A stretch of 64,000 nt of DNA from Mycobacterium sp. UM_WGJ (GTDB taxonomy: Bacteria; Actinomycetota; Actinomycetes; Mycobacteriales; Mycobacteriaceae), in NCBI RefSeq assembly GCF_000455125.1, contig NZ_AUWR01000043.1, positions 1-64,000 of the forward strand, written 5' to 3'. Numbering within the stretch: the stretch's first letter is position 1; every line of letters starts with the position of its first letter. The notes beneath the pieces were generated by a model. That model did no database searches. It was not told the DNA's origin and saw only the letters and a list, made by a program, of their open reading frames with translations. The translations under genes were made by a program, and so were the position numbers. Positions 35,432 through 47,534 of this stretch are shown one piece after another.

Positions 35432-36523
35432 ATGAAACGACTGGTCGCCGGAGCTCTCGCGGTGCTGCTCGCCGGGTCGGCTAGTGGGTTGAGTGCAAGT
35501 ACCGCGACTGCGGCTCCGGCACGTCCCCTCGATACCCCGGGGATTGCACCGTCGCCGACGCCGCCGCCGGTGGGCGATGCGTCGAATGTGGACGTCGTCT
35601 ACGCAGTCGGCGGTGCTCGACCACCGGGCATCCCGTGGGCGGACTACACCAAGCGCGCCGGCTCCGGCTATTTCCCGAACAAGAAGCGCGAGATCATCGA
35701 CTACCCGGCTGGCGCCATGTTCCGGTGGGTGCCCACCATGTTCGCGCCCGACGCCAAGCGCGACAACGTGACCGTGGCCGCCGCTGTCGACGCGGCCACC
35801 GACAGCCTGGACGCGATCATTCGCAGCGGGAATGAGCCGGCCGCCGTTGTCGGGTTGTCGCAGGGCACCATGGCGCTGGACAAGGAGCAGGTCCGGCTCG
35901 CCAACGACCCCAGTGCGCCGCCGCCACACATGCTGCAGTTCTCGACGTTCGGCTCCCCCATGGGAAAGCACGCTTTCGGGAAGAGCTTTCTCTCCGGACT
36001 CTTCCCACCGGGCAGCCGTCTACCACTCGAGGACTACACCATGCCCCCGGAAGTGGAGAGCCAGTATGACTCCAATCGGGTGGTCGCTGCCTACGACGGC
36101 ATGGCCGACTTCCCGGATCGGCCCGAGAACCTGTGGTCGGTAGCCAATGCGCTCATCGGCGCCGCCATCGTGCACACGCCTGCTGCCTTCACCACGCCCG
36201 CCGACGTGCCCGCCCAGAACATCCGGTCCACCGTCAATTCCCGGGGCGCGACGACGACGTCGTACTTCATCCCGATCAATCACCTGCCGCTGACCCTGCC
36301 GCTACGCTTCGCCGGCGTACCCGACGACGTGGTCGACCAGCTCGACGCCTTCCTGCAGCCGCAGGTCGACGCCGGCTACTCCCGCAATGACGACCCCGCT
36401 ACCCGACCCATTTCAGTCCACCCGGCCGGGATGGACGTGGTGCAGGTTCTGGGACCGGAGACCAACAGCGCTGTCGACGACACCGTCGGCAAGCTTCGCA
36501 GCTTCTTCGGATTCACCGGCTGA
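35432..36523 (+). CDS. Exported PE-PPE-domain serine acyltransferase/hydrolase (Chp-like)
   Basis: 363 residues from the ATG at 35432, which starts a signal peptide (MKRLVAGALAVLLAGSASG, Ala-rich cleavage region). The mature part is a PE-PPE-domain alpha/beta hydrolase with nucleophile motif GLSQGTMAL. Chp1/Chp2 and the PE acyltransferase of trehalose polyphleate loci, of the same domain type, move acyl chains between trehalose lipids at the cell surface. Upstream in-frame codons run into the Sap-like gene and are unlikely to be translated. Converges on mmpL with 9 bp between the stops. Confidence 0.83.
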   Translation: MKRLVAGALAVLLAGSASGLSASTATAAPARPLDTPGIAPSPTPPPVGDASNVDVVYAVGGARPPGIPWADYTKRAGSGYFPNKKREIIDYPAGAMFRWVPTMFAPDAKRDNVTVAAAVDAATDSLDAIIRSGNEPAAVVGLSQGTMALDKEQVRLANDPSAPPPHMLQFSTFGSPMGKHAFGKSFLSGLFPPGSRLPLEDYTMPPEVESQYDSNRVVAAYDGMADFPDRPENLWSVANALIGAAIVHTPAAFTTPADVPAQNIRSTVNSRGATTTSYFIPINHLPLTLPLRFAGVPDDVVDQLDAFLQPQVDAGYSRNDDPATRPISVHPAGMDVVQVLGPETNSAVDDTVGKLRSFFGFTG

Positions 36524-36532
36524 CCCACGGCC

Positions 36533-39500
36533 TCAGGCGTCGGCCACCGTCTCGATCACATCGCCGTTGGCGCTGCCCCGTTTCAGAGAGTCGGGCCGGG
36601 GTTGTAGCCACGGTCGCGCGGGCCACCAATTGGCCCGTCCCAGCAGCGCGGCCGCGGCGGGCACGGTAATACTGCGCACCACAAAGGTGTCCACAAGGAT
36701 GCCGGCGCCGATCACGAAGCCGCCCTGCACCACGGCCCCCACACTGGCGAACAGCAGCCCGAACATCGCGGAGGCGAATATGAGTCCCGCTGCGGTGATC
36801 ACCGCGCCGGTTGAGCCGACCGTGCGGATGACGCTGGTCCGCACGCCCAGCGACGACTCGTCGCGCAAGCGGGACGCCAGCAGCATGTTGTAGTCGGCGC
36901 CCACCGCCACCAGCACCACAAACGCCAAACCTGGCACGCTCCAATGCAGTTGCTGGCCCAATATGACCTGAAAGACCAAGGCACCGAGCCCGATCGCCGA
37001 CAGGTAGGAGACGATCACCGAGCCCACCAGATAGATCGGTGCGATGACCGAGCGCAGCAGGGCGGTCAGAATCAGCAGCACCACCAGGGTTGTCAGGACA
37101 ACGATGAGCCGGATATCCCGGTCGTAGTAGTCGCGAATATCGCGCAGTGTGACAGGGTACCCGGAGATCGAGATCGAGGCATCCGCCAGCACGGTATTGG
37201 GTTGCGCCGCTTGGGCGGTCGCGAGAATCGTGTTGACCTGGTCCATGGCTTCGGTGCTGAACGGGTCCTCACCGGTTTGGATGAAATACCGCACCGAATG
37301 CCCGTCGGGCGAGACGAAGGTGTGGGCCAGTTCCTTGAATTCCTCCGTGGCCAGCACCTGTCGGGGCACATTGAAACCCGCCATGGACGGTTCGGAAGCC
37401 TCATGGCCCATGGTCATGAGGAACGCTGACGCGGTGTCGAGGCCCAGTCCCAACTCCTTGGTCTGGTCGACCAGGAGTTGCACCCCGTCGGCCACCTGAC
37501 GGCCGGCGCTGGCGAGCTCGCTGGTGCCGTTCTGCATCTCGATGACCTTGCGCTGCACCCGACGAGGGCTGTCGAATCCCAGCGCATGCAGAGACTGCGA
37601 GGCTGACTGCAAGGAGCGGCTGAGCCCGTTGACCGCCGACGACAGCGTCTGCGAGGGCTGCGCCGACTGCAGCTGGCGAAACAGGCTGGAGATCTCATCG
37701 AGAGTGCCTGCGGCGCGGGCGTTCTGCAGCTTGTGGAACTCGGCCCGCGCCGTCCCGCAGATCGGATTGGCGTCGCATGTCGGGCTGGCATCGAGGGACT
37801 CGGTGACGGGATCGACCCAGTCGAAGCTGGACGCGAGCCCGGCGAAGGTCACCTGGAGGGCGTCGCCGAGCGCCCGGATACTGTTGACCAGCCTAGTGGC
37901 CTGGTCGATTTCACCGAATGTCTTGGTGCCGCCGAACTGCATCTGCAGATACGCCAGCGCATCGACCAGACTTCGCACGCTGCCAAGCGACTGGCTGACC
38001 TGGGTGTTCAGATCTTCGAGGCTGTTTGCCAACTTCCGGGATCCCGTGGTCAGCCGGTTGAGGTCGCCGTCGCGCTCAGCGATCAAGCCCGCGGCGTCGC
38101 CCAGCTGGCCCCCGACCTCACCGGCTTGATAAGTGGCCCTGGCCTCTTCGAGCGACTCCCCACCCGGCCGGGTGACACCGCGGACGGCGGCCACGCCCGG
38201 GATCTGGCTGATCCGTTGCGCCATCTGCTCCATATCGGCAAGAGCCCGCGGCGTACGCAGATCGTTGGGAGATTGGACCAGCAGGTACTCAGGGATCGTC
38301 TGGTTCACCGCGAAGTGCCGATCCAGCGCCGCATACCCCACTGAGCTGTCAACGGAATCCGGCAGTTGTTTGCGGTCGTCGTAGTTGAACCGAATCAGCC
38401 CGGCGGCACTGCCCAACGCCAGCAACAGCGCCAGGCTACCGACCAGATACGTCTTGGGGCGCCGAACGATTCGCACCCCGGTGCGGCGCCAGAACCGCGC
38501 AGCGCGTTCGGGGCGTGGTGCCACCCATCCGCGCGGTCCGGCCAGCGTCAGAATGGCCGGAAGCAACGTCACCGCCGCCAAGAACGCCACCGCGATCCCG
38601 ATCGCCAGCACCGGGCCGACGGTGGCGAAGACCCCCAGTTTGGCAAAGCCCATCCCCAGCAGGGTGATGGCAACGGTGGCCGCAGACGCGGCAATCACCT
38701 TGCCTATCGACGCCAGGGCGCGCTGCACGGCGCGCCGGCAGTCCTCGGCAGTACCGGATCCCATCCGGATGTAGTCGTGATAGCGGCTGACCAGGAAGAC
38801 GACGTAATCGGTTCCCACCCCGGCAATCAAGGCGCTGAGCATCACGATGGCCTGGTTGGAGACGGCCATTCCGCTCACCAGTGACGCGGTCGCGACTGCC
38901 GCCTGGGCGACCACCATCGATACGCCGATGGTGATCAGCGGCAGCAGCATGGTGAGCGGGTTGCGGTAGATGACGCCCAAAATGAACAGCAGCAGCACAC
39001 CTATCGCCAGCTCGATCGCGAACCGGTCCCGCGCCCCGGCATCGGTCAGGTCGGCGACCGTGGCCGCTGGGCCGGTGACGTCGGCGGTCAGTGTCGACCC
39101 GGCAACGGTCTCCTTGACGATCTCGGCAACGCGGACGTATGCCGCGTAGGCCTCCGGAGTTCCCAAGTCCCCCGCCAGCCCGACCGGAAGTATCCATGCT
39201 TTTCCGTCACCGCTGACGAGCACCTCCCGCAGCGCCGGGGTGGTGTGAAAGTCCTGCAGCATCACCACGTCTTCGGTATCAAGACGCAGCCGGTCCACCA
39301 ACGTGCGGTAAACCCTCTCATCGGCTCGATCCAAGCCCGCCTCATCGGTGAGCAGAACGGTCAGCACGTTCTCCGAGCCGTCCTCGTCAAAGGCGGCGGA
39401 CACTTTGGCGGCGGCCTGGACCGACGGGGCATCGGCGGGCAGCACGGCCACCGGATGACGTTGCGCCATCTCGGTCAGCGACGGCGCGAACAGCGGCAGC

Positions 39501-39577
39501 AGCACGACCAGCAGCGCCCAGAAGCCGATCACCGGCCATGGGCGCCGTACGACGAAGTCGCCTAGCCGGCTGAAGAT
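36533..39577 (-). CDS. MmpL lipid exporter (MmpL10/MmpL8-like)
   Basis: About 1014 residues if begun at the ATC at 39577. RND-type exporter with two six-helix halves, signatures [17 protein letters not shown] and [15 protein letters not shown], and a Leu/Gln-rich periplasmic helical region. It should export the trehalose lipid made by Pks and PapA. The first in-frame ATG/GTG (GTG, 39532) falls inside the first membrane helix and drops [14 protein letters not shown], which family members have. GGAGGTGA at 39582-39589 lies ideally ahead of ATC, and a stop codon lies upstream, so a rare ATC start is likely. Confidence 0.88.
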   Translation of the reverse strand: MFSRLGDFVVRRPWPVIGFWALLVVLLPLFAPSLTEMAQRHPVAVLPADAPSVQAAAKVSAAFDEDGSENVLTVLLTDEAGLDRADERVYRTLVDRLRLDTEDVVMLQDFHTTPALREVLVSGDGKAWILPVGLAGDLGTPEAYAAYVRVAEIVKETVAGSTLTADVTGPAATVADLTDAGARDRFAIELAIGVLLLFILGVIYRNPLTMLLPLITIGVSMVVAQAAVATASLVSGMAVSNQAIVMLSALIAGVGTDYVVFLVSRYHDYIRMGSGTAEDCRRAVQRALASIGKVIAASAATVAITLLGMGFAKLGVFATVGPVLAIGIAVAFLAAVTLLPAILTLAGPRGWVAPRPERAARFWRRTGVRIVRRPKTYLVGSLALLLALGSAAGLIRFNYDDRKQLPDSVDSSVGYAALDRHFAVNQTIPEYLLVQSPNDLRTPRALADMEQMAQRISQIPGVAAVRGVTRPGGESLEEARATYQAGEVGGQLGDAAGLIAERDGDLNRLTTGSRKLANSLEDLNTQVSQSLGSVRSLVDALAYLQMQFGGTKTFGEIDQATRLVNSIRALGDALQVTFAGLASSFDWVDPVTESLDASPTCDANPICGTARAEFHKLQNARAAGTLDEISSLFRQLQSAQPSQTLSSAVNGLSRSLQSASQSLHALGFDSPRRVQRKVIEMQNGTSELASAGRQVADGVQLLVDQTKELGLGLDTASAFLMTMGHEASEPSMAGFNVPRQVLATEEFKELAHTFVSPDGHSVRYFIQTGEDPFSTEAMDQVNTILATAQAAQPNTVLADASISISGYPVTLRDIRDYYDRDIRLIVVLTTLVVLLILTALLRSVIAPIYLVGSVIVSYLSAIGLGALVFQVILGQQLHWSVPGLAFVVLVAVGADYNMLLASRLRDESSLGVRTSVIRTVGSTGAVITAAGLIFASAMFGLLFASVGAVVQGGFVIGAGILVDTFVVRSITVPAAAALLGRANWWPARPWLQPRPDSLKRGSANGDVIETVADA

Positions 39578-39622
39578 AGGTTCACCTCCGGCAGTTGCAC
39601 GTCACTGTGAATGGGACTGGGC

Positions 39623-41029
39623 TCATGCGACCCTCTCCCGGTCGGCAATCCGCTCAAACACGGACTTCAACAACGCCAGGTAGCGGGCCACCGATTCGTG
39701 GGCCTCCGGGTTGTCGGGGAACACCGCGGTGGCAGCGGTCTCCTCCCCGACCCGGATCACATAGAGCGACATCTGATACGAGTACCGGCCGTCGCTGTAC
39801 ACCCCGATGTTCAGGTCGTCCAGGCCCGCGGCGATCAACGCGGACAACGGGGCGGCCCCGGCGTCGAGGAAATTGATGACGGGAAAATTGGGCGGCGGTT
39901 TGCCCAGGCTGGGTACCAACTCGCGCACCCGTTGGTAGGGCACATCGGCCAGCGTCCTGCCCGTATCGAAAGAGATCTGCGCGGCGTTGGCGGCGTCCGC
40001 AAACGAGGACTCCGCGACGGGAACGGTGATCGGGATCAGGCCGGTGAACCAGCCCAGGGTGAGGTCATCGTCCGGAGATCTGCGGGTATCCCGCGGGGTG
40101 AGTCCGTAAAACGTGTCCGCACCGGTGAGTTCCCGGTGAGCCAGGCCGCAGCACGCCAGGACACCACCGATGAAACGCGTGTTCGCGTCGGTGCAGGCGG
40201 ACTCGAAATCGACGGTCTGCGTCTCATCGAGCATGGTGACGGTGACCATGGCCGCGTCACACGGTTGCGCGGGGTCGCCGAGCGGCAGCGGGAAACCGGG
40301 CAGGCTGTTGTCGTTGTGTTCGGCGAAGGTTCGCCAGGCTTGGATCTCCGGCGACTCTTCGGTGAGCGCAGAGGTGAACCGGTGCTGACGGACGCAGAAC
40401 TCGCTGTAATTTCCCGCCGGTGGCAACTCCAGCGGTGCTCCACCGGCGACCAGCGCGTTGTACATGAAGTAGAGCTCCATCAACGTCACGCCGGCGACCG
40501 CCGCGTCCACGTGCACGTGATCGATGCTGGCGAAGAAGGTGAAGTGGCTCTTGCCCTGAATGATCCCGAACCGGAAGCAGTCCCACTGCAACGGATCGGG
40601 CGTCTCGTTCAACAGAGCGCGTACCTGCGGCAACGCCAGTTCCCCGTGATCGACCGGGACGAACTGGATATCGGCCGGGTCGTCTATGACGTGGCGGATG
40701 AGGCGTCCGTCGTCGGTGTGCTCGAACCAGCTGCGGTAGGTCTCGTGCCGCCGCACGTGCGCATTGATGATGTAGTCGATGGCCCGCCGGTCGCAACGGC
40801 CGGCCATGTCGCAACTGAGCACCATCAGGCGCGAGTAGTCGAGTCCGACGGCCGTCTGGTCGATGTAGCCGCGAATGTGTTGTTCCTGCATGTAACTGGC
40901 AGGCACGGTGTTGACCGGCGCCTGTCGCGCCGCGGCCAGCGCAGCAGCCGACGGCTGCCACACGACGGTGGGCCCGGCCTCGGGCTCCCAGTCCGCCAAC
41001 GTTCCCAACGCCAATGGCCCTACACGCAC
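39623..41029 (-). CDS. Polyketide-associated acyltransferase (PapA3-like)
   Basis: 468 residues, the length of PapA3 (472). Condensation-type acyltransferase that moves acyl chains onto trehalose. Active-site stretch SIDHVHVDAAV keeps the H-x3-D catalytic core; the usual preceding His is Asp. A later DLTLGWFTGLIPI matches the family's second motif. It lies between pks and mmpL on the same strand and is likely co-transcribed. Confidence 0.88.
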   Translation of the reverse strand: MRVGPLALGTLADWEPEAGPTVVWQPSAAALAAARQAPVNTVPASYMQEQHIRGYIDQTAVGLDYSRLMVLSCDMAGRCDRRAIDYIINAHVRRHETYRSWFEHTDDGRLIRHVIDDPADIQFVPVDHGELALPQVRALLNETPDPLQWDCFRFGIIQGKSHFTFFASIDHVHVDAAVAGVTLMELYFMYNALVAGGAPLELPPAGNYSEFCVRQHRFTSALTEESPEIQAWRTFAEHNDNSLPGFPLPLGDPAQPCDAAMVTVTMLDETQTVDFESACTDANTRFIGGVLACCGLAHRELTGADTFYGLTPRDTRRSPDDDLTLGWFTGLIPITVPVAESSFADAANAAQISFDTGRTLADVPYQRVRELVPSLGKPPPNFPVINFLDAGAAPLSALIAAGLDDLNIGVYSDGRYSYQMSLYVIRVGEETAATAVFPDNPEAHESVARYLALLKSVFERIADRERVA

Positions 41030-41097
41030 GTCTGCTCCTCTACTCGTGCTAACAACGCTTCGGCTGGCAACTCGGGACAGCGACCGGCCGATTCAAA

Positions 41098-44000
41098 CTA
41101 CCTACCCCCGCGAGACTCCGCATGTTCTAAGCGTGCGGCCAGCTGCTCGCATACGTGCTGCGACAGGCCACGCACCGTGGTGAGCTGAGCAGGACCGACA
41201 CGGACCCCGGTCTCGGTTTCGATCCGGGTACGAAACTCCAAGCTGGCCAACGAATCCAGGCCGTATTCGGGCAGCGGCCGGTCCGGATCAACGGTACGGC
41301 GCAACAGCAGACTGATCTGATCGGAGACCACACGCTGGATCGAGTCCAACCATTCGTCGCGCGGGAGCTCCTTCAGGCCGGCGAGGAACCGCTGCGCGTC
41401 GGGACTGCTTCGCCGCACCGGCCGGAACGCTTCGGCGAACGGGCTGCGGTGTGCCAGCGCCGCCAACCACGGTGCACGGGTGATCGGCGCGTATCCAGCG
41501 TAGGGGCGGCCATAGCTCAGCACCGCATGGAAGGCGCGGGCGGCTTCGGCGGAGGTGATCGCAGCCGGCACGCCGTCGGCGGAGTCAGCGACACTTCCGG
41601 TATCGGCCCACGGCCCCCAGCCGATCACGGTGGCCGGCAAACCCTGGGCCTGGCGCCAGCGTCCGAATGCGTCCAACCAACTGTCGGCTGCTGCGGCGGC
41701 GCCCTGGCCGGGCGATCCGATCAGTGCCGCAGTCGAGGAGAACGCGCAGAACCAGTCCAACGGTTGTGCGGTTGCCTGTTCGCGCAACGACCGATGCAGG
41801 TTCCACGCGCCGTAGACCTTCGGCTCCCAGCAGCGGTCAACCAGGCCACCGGTGGTTTCGGTCAGCGGTGCGTCGCCCTCCGGGGCGACCGCATGCAGGA
41901 CGCCGCGCACCGCCAGGCCAGAGGCCGTCGCCGCCGCCACCAGCCGGTCCGCGGTCTGCGGCTCCGCGATATCGCCGCATTCCACCGCAATGTCGGTGCC
42001 CCGTGCGCGCAACCGCTCGATAGTCTGTTGCGCTTGGCGATCCGGTGCCGAATCGCCGTTCAGCACGATGCGGCCACATCCCGCTGCGGCCATCTCCGCA
42101 GCCAGGTGCAACCCGGCTCCGCTGGTGCCACCGGTGACGATGTAGGCGCCATCGGCCCGGAACGGCCGCGTCTGCGCCGGTGGCACCACCGCAACGGTGC
42201 TACCGGTCTGGGGCACATCCAGCAAAACCGTTGCCGCGCAGCCATCGGCGCCCGCCAGTCGCAGTGCGGAGGGCGCATCCAGCAAAGGTCGGTGGATGGT
42301 CTTCGGCTGCGGGAGACTGCCGTCAGCCGCCTTTCGGTAGACGGTGCCCAGCAATCGCTGGACCGTTTCTGGATGACTGTGCGCCAGCAACGCCAAGTCG
42401 ACCACGTGCAGCGACAGGTTGCGACGGAATGGGTACAGGCCCAGCCGACTGTCACCGTAGACGTCCTGTTTGCCCAGCTCGATGAACCGTCCGCCGAAGT
42501 TCAACAGTTCGATTCCAACGCGCTGCGCCACCCCGGACAGCGAGTTGAGCACCACGTCGACACCGTAGCCAGCTGTGTCGTGGCGTATCCGATCGGCGAA
42601 CTCAAGACTGCCAGAGTCATAGACGTGCTCAATACCCATGTCGCGCAGCTGTTGTCGCCGCTGCGAGGTATCTGCGGTGGCGAACACCTGACACCCGACC
42701 GCGCGCGCAATCGCGATCGCGGCCTGACCGACTCCACCGGTAGCGCAATGAATCAGCACCTTGTCCTCTGATGTCACGCGCGCCAGGTCGTGCAGTCCAT
42801 ACCAGGCGGTGGCATATGCGGTCGGCCAGGCGGCGGCTTCGGACACCGGCAGTTCCGCCGGCAGGGTGGCCGCCAGCCGGGCATCGCAGGTGATGAAGGT
42901 GCTCCAACAGCCGTCCGGAGAGACCCCGCCGACGTGGTCACCCACGCGGTGGCCGGTGACATCAGGGCCGACGGCCGTCACCACGCCCGCGAAATCGGCG
43001 CCCAGCTGCTGCAGGCCTGCCTCGATCGTGGAGTACTCGACGGGAGCGGCTCCCACACAGTTGATTCCGGTGGCCGCCACCGCAACCTCGATCTGACCGC
43101 TGCCCGGCGCCATCCGCGGGGCGGCGACCGGTTCCCACGACTCGGGGTCAGCGGGATCGCGGCGTTGCAGGCGCAGACAGTCTTGGCCGTGCTGGACTAC
43201 GGTGGTCCGCCGATCGGCTGGGCCGAGCGGTCCGGGGCGCAGCCGCGCGGTGTACCAGTCGCCGTCACGCCACGCGGTCTCGTCCTCCTGCGACCCGCCC
43301 TGAAGTTGCGCCGCAAGCTGCGCGGCCAATGCCTCGTCGTGTTCGGCAGCACTGCCGTCCACATCGATCTGGGTGACCTTCAAGTGCGGATACTCCGAGT
43401 CGACCACCCGAATCAGCCCACGCAGGCCCGCTTGCTCCAGGTTGGGCCGATCCTCAGGTCGCACCGCGGCGGCGTCTCGGGTCAGCACATACAGCCGCGG
43501 TGACTCCCCCGGAAGCGCCACCATCTGCCGCACGATGTCTAGCAGGTAGGTCACGAATTCGCGGCCGATCCGCGGGGAGTTGGAATCGTTGCGCGCCGGT
43601 GGGGTGACCACAACAACTCCGGTCCGGCCATCAAGCATCCCGCTGAGTCCGTCTGCCACGGACCCGCGGTCGATCGGCAGGGAAACCGGGTGCGACTGCG
43701 CCCCTTCTCCGTTGAGCACCTCACCGAGGCGGCCGGCCAGCGCATCTGTGGCATCAGCCATGCTCAACAGCAGCCAGCTTCCCGCATCGGGGGCCACCGC
43801 AACCGGTTGGTCACGACGCTCCCACTCGATGGTCAGGAGGCGCTCATCAAGGGTGCGTTCGGCGGACTCGCTCTCCGAGCGGCCGGCCTCGAATTGCAGA
43901 CCCTCGACGGTGAGCAACACATTGCCCGAGACGTCCATCAATTCCAGATCAGCCTCGCAGGCGTCGGATCGCGCTGCCGTCACAGTGCTCAGGCAGTACC

Positions 44001-47000
44001 GCACGTCGCGGATCAGATGATGGCGGCGCAGCCTGCGCACACCGACCGGGCGCAGTAGTCCCCCATCACCGGCGCGCGGGACGTCGGGTCGCATGACGAC
44101 CGACATGATGCACGCTTCGAGTAGGGCCGGATGAACTTCATAGAGCGCCTGCTCCGGGCGGGCCGGCCCCGGCAGCGCAACTTCGGCCAGGGCCGTGGCA
44201 CCGATAGTGTGTCCGCCGTCGCCGAACCGGAGCTCGACCAAACCCGAGAACGCCGCACTGTATTGAATTCCATTACGGGCAGCGGTTTTTCGTAGCTCGG
44301 CGCCGTCCACCCTGGCCTGGTGCGCGGCCAGCAACGCGGCGATATCGCGGGTCGATGGCTGCCGAACGGCCGACTGAGCCTGCAACACCGCGGTTGCGCA
44401 ATCGACACCGTCGCGGCCCTGACGGGTATGCACCGTGAAGTCCAGGACCCCGGGCGCCACCACCACCGCCCCCGAGGACACCGATGTCCGGTCGTCGAGG
44501 GTCAGCAGCTGTTCGAACCGAACATCGCGAATCTCGGCTGATTCGCCCAGGCCGGCACGGGCGGCGGCCAGGGCCATCTCGCAGTAGGCGGCCGCGGGCA
44601 GGATGGCCGTGTTGTGAACGCGGTGATCGTCGAGCCACGGGTGCGCCACGATTCCCACGTCGCCCTGCCAGACGTGGCGTTCGGGTTCCTCCAGCAGGTG
44701 GACGTGGGCTCCCAACAACGGGTGTACCGCCCGGACCGCCGCGCCGCGCGGGGTGGTGTCTGCGTCTTCCCGGCTGAGTATCAGCTCACGGTGGCTCCAG
44801 CTCGGCAGCGGCGCTTCCACCAATGCCCCCGACGGGTAGATCGCAGCGAAGTCCACCGCGGTCCCGACACTGTGCAGGTCAGCGACGAACCCGCGCAATC
44901 CATTCCAGGGCTGGTGTTCACCCGGGGTGACCGCCAGTGCAGCGATCGGGATATCGAGGTTCTTGGCATTCTGCTCGAGGACCTCAGCCAGCCGTGGGTG
45001 CGACGCCAGCTCTCCGAAGACCCGGTAGCCGTCCTTGATCGCCGCCTGCACGGCCGCTGCGAACCGCGCCATGTAACGCAGGTTGTCCGCCCAGTACTGG
45101 CCGTCGAATGCCGGCCGGTCACGGGGCGACCACAAAGTCGCGGAGTAGTAGGGGATCTCGGGCTCAGCCGGTTTGAGGTCGGCGAGGGCCAGCGCCATCT
45201 CGTTGAGGACCGGCTCAACCTGCGGCGAGTGCGCGGCGACTGCGGTCGGCACCTCACGCGCCGGAACTCCCTGTTGCTGCCAGTCGGCCACCAGGCCCCG
45301 AACAGTCGCTGCGTCTCCGCCGATGGTCGTCGACTCCGGCGACTCGACCACAGCGAGCACCGCGTCCGACACGTCACGAATAGACAACTCCGACAGCACT
45401 TGCTGCGCAGGCAGTTCCACGGTGGCCATGGCGCCGTTGCCGACGATCCGCGACATCAAACGTGACCGTCGACATACCACGCGCAGCCCGTCCTCCAGGG
45501 TCAGTCCGCCGGCTACGACGGCCGCCGCGGCCTCGCCGAGCGAATGCCCGATGACGGCACCCGGCCGAACCCCGTGGGCCTTCATCGCCTCGGCCAGTGC
45601 GACCTGGATGGCGAAGTTCGTCGGCTGCCCTCGTTCGACTTCGGTCGGCGGCCGCTCGGCGGCGATGGCTTCGGCGAGTGAGAAGCCGGCCTCTGCCGCG
45701 ACGACCGGCTCCATCTGGGCGATCGCGTCCGCGAAAGTCGGTTCTTCGGCGAGCAATGCCGCCATTGGCGCCCACGGGGGAGCTTGCTCGGAGAACACCC
45801 ACACCGGACCGCGGCCATCCGCTTCGATAGCGGGCTGGTACGCCAAGTCGTTGCCGGCGATTTTGCGCAGCGCGTCGCTGAGTTCGCCGAAGTTGCCCGC
45901 CGACACCGCCGTTCGTACCGACCGGTGGGATCGCCTCCGCGCCAGCGTGTAGCCGAGATCGGCGAGGCCGACGGTAGTCATCGCGCTGCCGTGTTCGTCG
46001 ACCCAGTCCGCCATCCGGGCGGACGTCACCCGCAGCTGGTCTGCGGAGTTCGCCGATATCGGGAAGAGCAAGGGCGCCTGCCGGCCGTCTGCTGTCCCCG
46101 TCTCCGTGGTCGCATCCGGCACCGCCGACACCGGTGGTTGCTCGACGATGACGTGCACGTTGGTGCCCGACCGGCCATGCGAAGAGACCGCGGCCCGACG
46201 CGGATGGCCCGCCTTGGTCGGCCATGACGTATTTTCAAGCGGCACAACCAGGTTGGTTTCTATCCCAGCGAGCTGGTCCGGCAGCCGGGTGAAATTCAGA
46301 TGTCGTGGGATCGTGCCGTGCTGCAGGGCCAGTATCGCCTTCATCAGGCCCAGCGGTCCGGACGCCGACTGGCAGTGCCCGAAGTTGGCCTTGACCGACG
46401 CCACGAAGCAGCGCTGGTCGGTGCCGTAGACCTCGGCCAGGCCCGCGTACTCGGTCAGATCCGCGGCCGGGTTTCCCAGACCGTGTGCTTCAACCAGCTC
46501 CACCGTGGCGGCGTCGACGCCGGCCGCGGCCAATGCGGTCTGATACACCGCGACCTGCGCCGGCTGCGACGGCGCCCCGGCCGTTCCGGTGCCGCCGTCC
46601 TGATTGGCGGCACTGCCGCGCAGCACCGCCAGGATGCGGTCGTGATCGCGGATGGCCTCGGGCAGTCGCTTGAGAAGCAACACCACGCAGCCTTCACCCG
46701 CCACGAATCCGTCGGCGTCGGCGTCGAAGGCCCGGCAACGGCCGGTCGGAGACAATATGCCCTGCTGCGAGCCGGCCACCGACCTGCGGGGGTCGAGCAT
46801 CACCGATACGCCGCCGGCCAGGGCGAGCTCGCTCTCGCCGACCTGCAGGCTGCGGCATGCCTGGTGGACTGCCATCAGGCCCGAGGAACACTCCGTGTCC
46901 ACCGTGACTGCCGGCCCGTGCAGTCCCAGGGCCTGCGACACCCTTGCGGACGCGAAGCCGATGCTGGTCGCGGTGAATCCGTACGGTCCCTCGGCGGCGC

Positions 47001-47442
47001 CGCAGTCGGCGGACAGCTGCTCATAGTCGCTGTGCGTCAGCCCCACGAAGACCCCGGTCTGTGATCGGGTCAAGGCCGCCGGGTCGATTCCGGCATGCTC
47101 GACGGCCTCCCACGAGGTCTCCAGCAGCAGGCGGTGTTGCGGGTCGACCGCGATGGCTTCCGGCTCGGTCATGCCGAAGAAGTCGGCATCGAACGCGCCG
47201 ATGGAGTCCAGGAAGCCGCCCCATCGGGATACCGACCTGCCCGGCTGCCCCGGCTCGGAGCCGTAGTAGGCGTCGACATCCCACCGGTCCGCGGGCACTT
47301 CGCCGATGAGGTCGGCACCGCGCAGCAATGCTTCCCAGAACCGTTGCGGAGAATCGATGCCGCCGGGCAGCCGGCAGGCCAGCCCGATAACGGCGATCGG
47401 CAGGGCGGACGGGTCGTGAGGAGGGGGAGGAGCGGTAGTCAT
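41098..47442 (-). CDS. Type I iterative polyketide synthase (Pks2-like)
   Basis: 2114 residues, the size of Pks2. Order: KS (VDTECSSG, C185; HGLGNP; NFGHCQ), AT (GHSLGE, S634), DH ([13 protein letters not shown]940), ER ([10 protein letters not shown], about 1562), KR (VTGGTSGAG, about 1765) and ACP (GLDSL, S2064). It should lengthen the starter from the FadD protein. Odd points: the KR Tyr and Asn (YAAAN in relatives) are Ala1916 and Asp1920; the KS has DTEC for DTAC; the DH Gly is Asn and HPALLEAC replaces HPALLDA. KS, AT, ER and ACP key residues are intact. Either KR activity is lost or uses another residue. Confidence 0.92.
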   Translation of the reverse strand: MTTAPPPPHDPSALPIAVIGLACRLPGGIDSPQRFWEALLRGADLIGEVPADRWDVDAYYGSEPGQPGRSVSRWGGFLDSIGAFDADFFGMTEPEAIAVDPQHRLLLETSWEAVEHAGIDPAALTRSQTGVFVGLTHSDYEQLSADCGAAEGPYGFTATSIGFASARVSQALGLHGPAVTVDTECSSGLMAVHQACRSLQVGESELALAGGVSVMLDPRRSVAGSQQGILSPTGRCRAFDADADGFVAGEGCVVLLLKRLPEAIRDHDRILAVLRGSAANQDGGTGTAGAPSQPAQVAVYQTALAAAGVDAATVELVEAHGLGNPAADLTEYAGLAEVYGTDQRCFVASVKANFGHCQSASGPLGLMKAILALQHGTIPRHLNFTRLPDQLAGIETNLVVPLENTSWPTKAGHPRRAAVSSHGRSGTNVHVIVEQPPVSAVPDATTETGTADGRQAPLLFPISANSADQLRVTSARMADWVDEHGSAMTTVGLADLGYTLARRRSHRSVRTAVSAGNFGELSDALRKIAGNDLAYQPAIEADGRGPVWVFSEQAPPWAPMAALLAEEPTFADAIAQMEPVVAAEAGFSLAEAIAAERPPTEVERGQPTNFAIQVALAEAMKAHGVRPGAVIGHSLGEAAAAVVAGGLTLEDGLRVVCRRSRLMSRIVGNGAMATVELPAQQVLSELSIRDVSDAVLAVVESPESTTIGGDAATVRGLVADWQQQGVPAREVPTAVAAHSPQVEPVLNEMALALADLKPAEPEIPYYSATLWSPRDRPAFDGQYWADNLRYMARFAAAVQAAIKDGYRVFGELASHPRLAEVLEQNAKNLDIPIAALAVTPGEHQPWNGLRGFVADLHSVGTAVDFAAIYPSGALVEAPLPSWSHRELILSREDADTTPRGAAVRAVHPLLGAHVHLLEEPERHVWQGDVGIVAHPWLDDHRVHNTAILPAAAYCEMALAAARAGLGESAEIRDVRFEQLLTLDDRTSVSSGAVVVAPGVLDFTVHTRQGRDGVDCATAVLQAQSAVRQPSTRDIAALLAAHQARVDGAELRKTAARNGIQYSAAFSGLVELRFGDGGHTIGATALAEVALPGPARPEQALYEVHPALLEACIMSVVMRPDVPRAGDGGLLRPVGVRRLRRHHLIRDVRYCLSTVTAARSDACEADLELMDVSGNVLLTVEGLQFEAGRSESESAERTLDERLLTIEWERRDQPVAVAPDAGSWLLLSMADATDALAGRLGEVLNGEGAQSHPVSLPIDRGSVADGLSGMLDGRTGVVVVTPPARNDSNSPRIGREFVTYLLDIVRQMVALPGESPRLYVLTRDAAAVRPEDRPNLEQAGLRGLIRVVDSEYPHLKVTQIDVDGSAAEHDEALAAQLAAQLQGGSQEDETAWRDGDWYTARLRPGPLGPADRRTTVVQHGQDCLRLQRRDPADPESWEPVAAPRMAPGSGQIEVAVAATGINCVGAAPVEYSTIEAGLQQLGADFAGVVTAVGPDVTGHRVGDHVGGVSPDGCWSTFITCDARLAATLPAELPVSEAAAWPTAYATAWYGLHDLARVTSEDKVLIHCATGGVGQAAIAIARAVGCQVFATADTSQRRQQLRDMGIEHVYDSGSLEFADRIRHDTAGYGVDVVLNSLSGVAQRVGIELLNFGGRFIELGKQDVYGDSRLGLYPFRRNLSLHVVDLALLAHSHPETVQRLLGTVYRKAADGSLPQPKTIHRPLLDAPSALRLAGADGCAATVLLDVPQTGSTVAVVPPAQTRPFRADGAYIVTGGTSGAGLHLAAEMAAAGCGRIVLNGDSAPDRQAQQTIERLRARGTDIAVECGDIAEPQTADRLVAAATASGLAVRGVLHAVAPEGDAPLTETTGGLVDRCWEPKVYGAWNLHRSLREQATAQPLDWFCAFSSTAALIGSPGQGAAAAADSWLDAFGRWRQAQGLPATVIGWGPWADTGSVADSADGVPAAITSAEAARAFHAVLSYGRPYAGYAPITRAPWLAALAHRSPFAEAFRPVRRSSPDAQRFLAGLKELPRDEWLDSIQRVVSDQISLLLRRTVDPDRPLPEYGLDSLASLEFRTRIETETGVRVGPAQLTTVRGLSQHVCEQLAARLEHAESRGGR

Positions 47443-47534
47443 CGCCCTCGCGAGGTTACAGCACGGTCACGACAAACTTGCGCCTACGTAAACTCAGGTA
47501 CCAAAAAGAGGCCGCTAAACCACTATTCAAGTCC

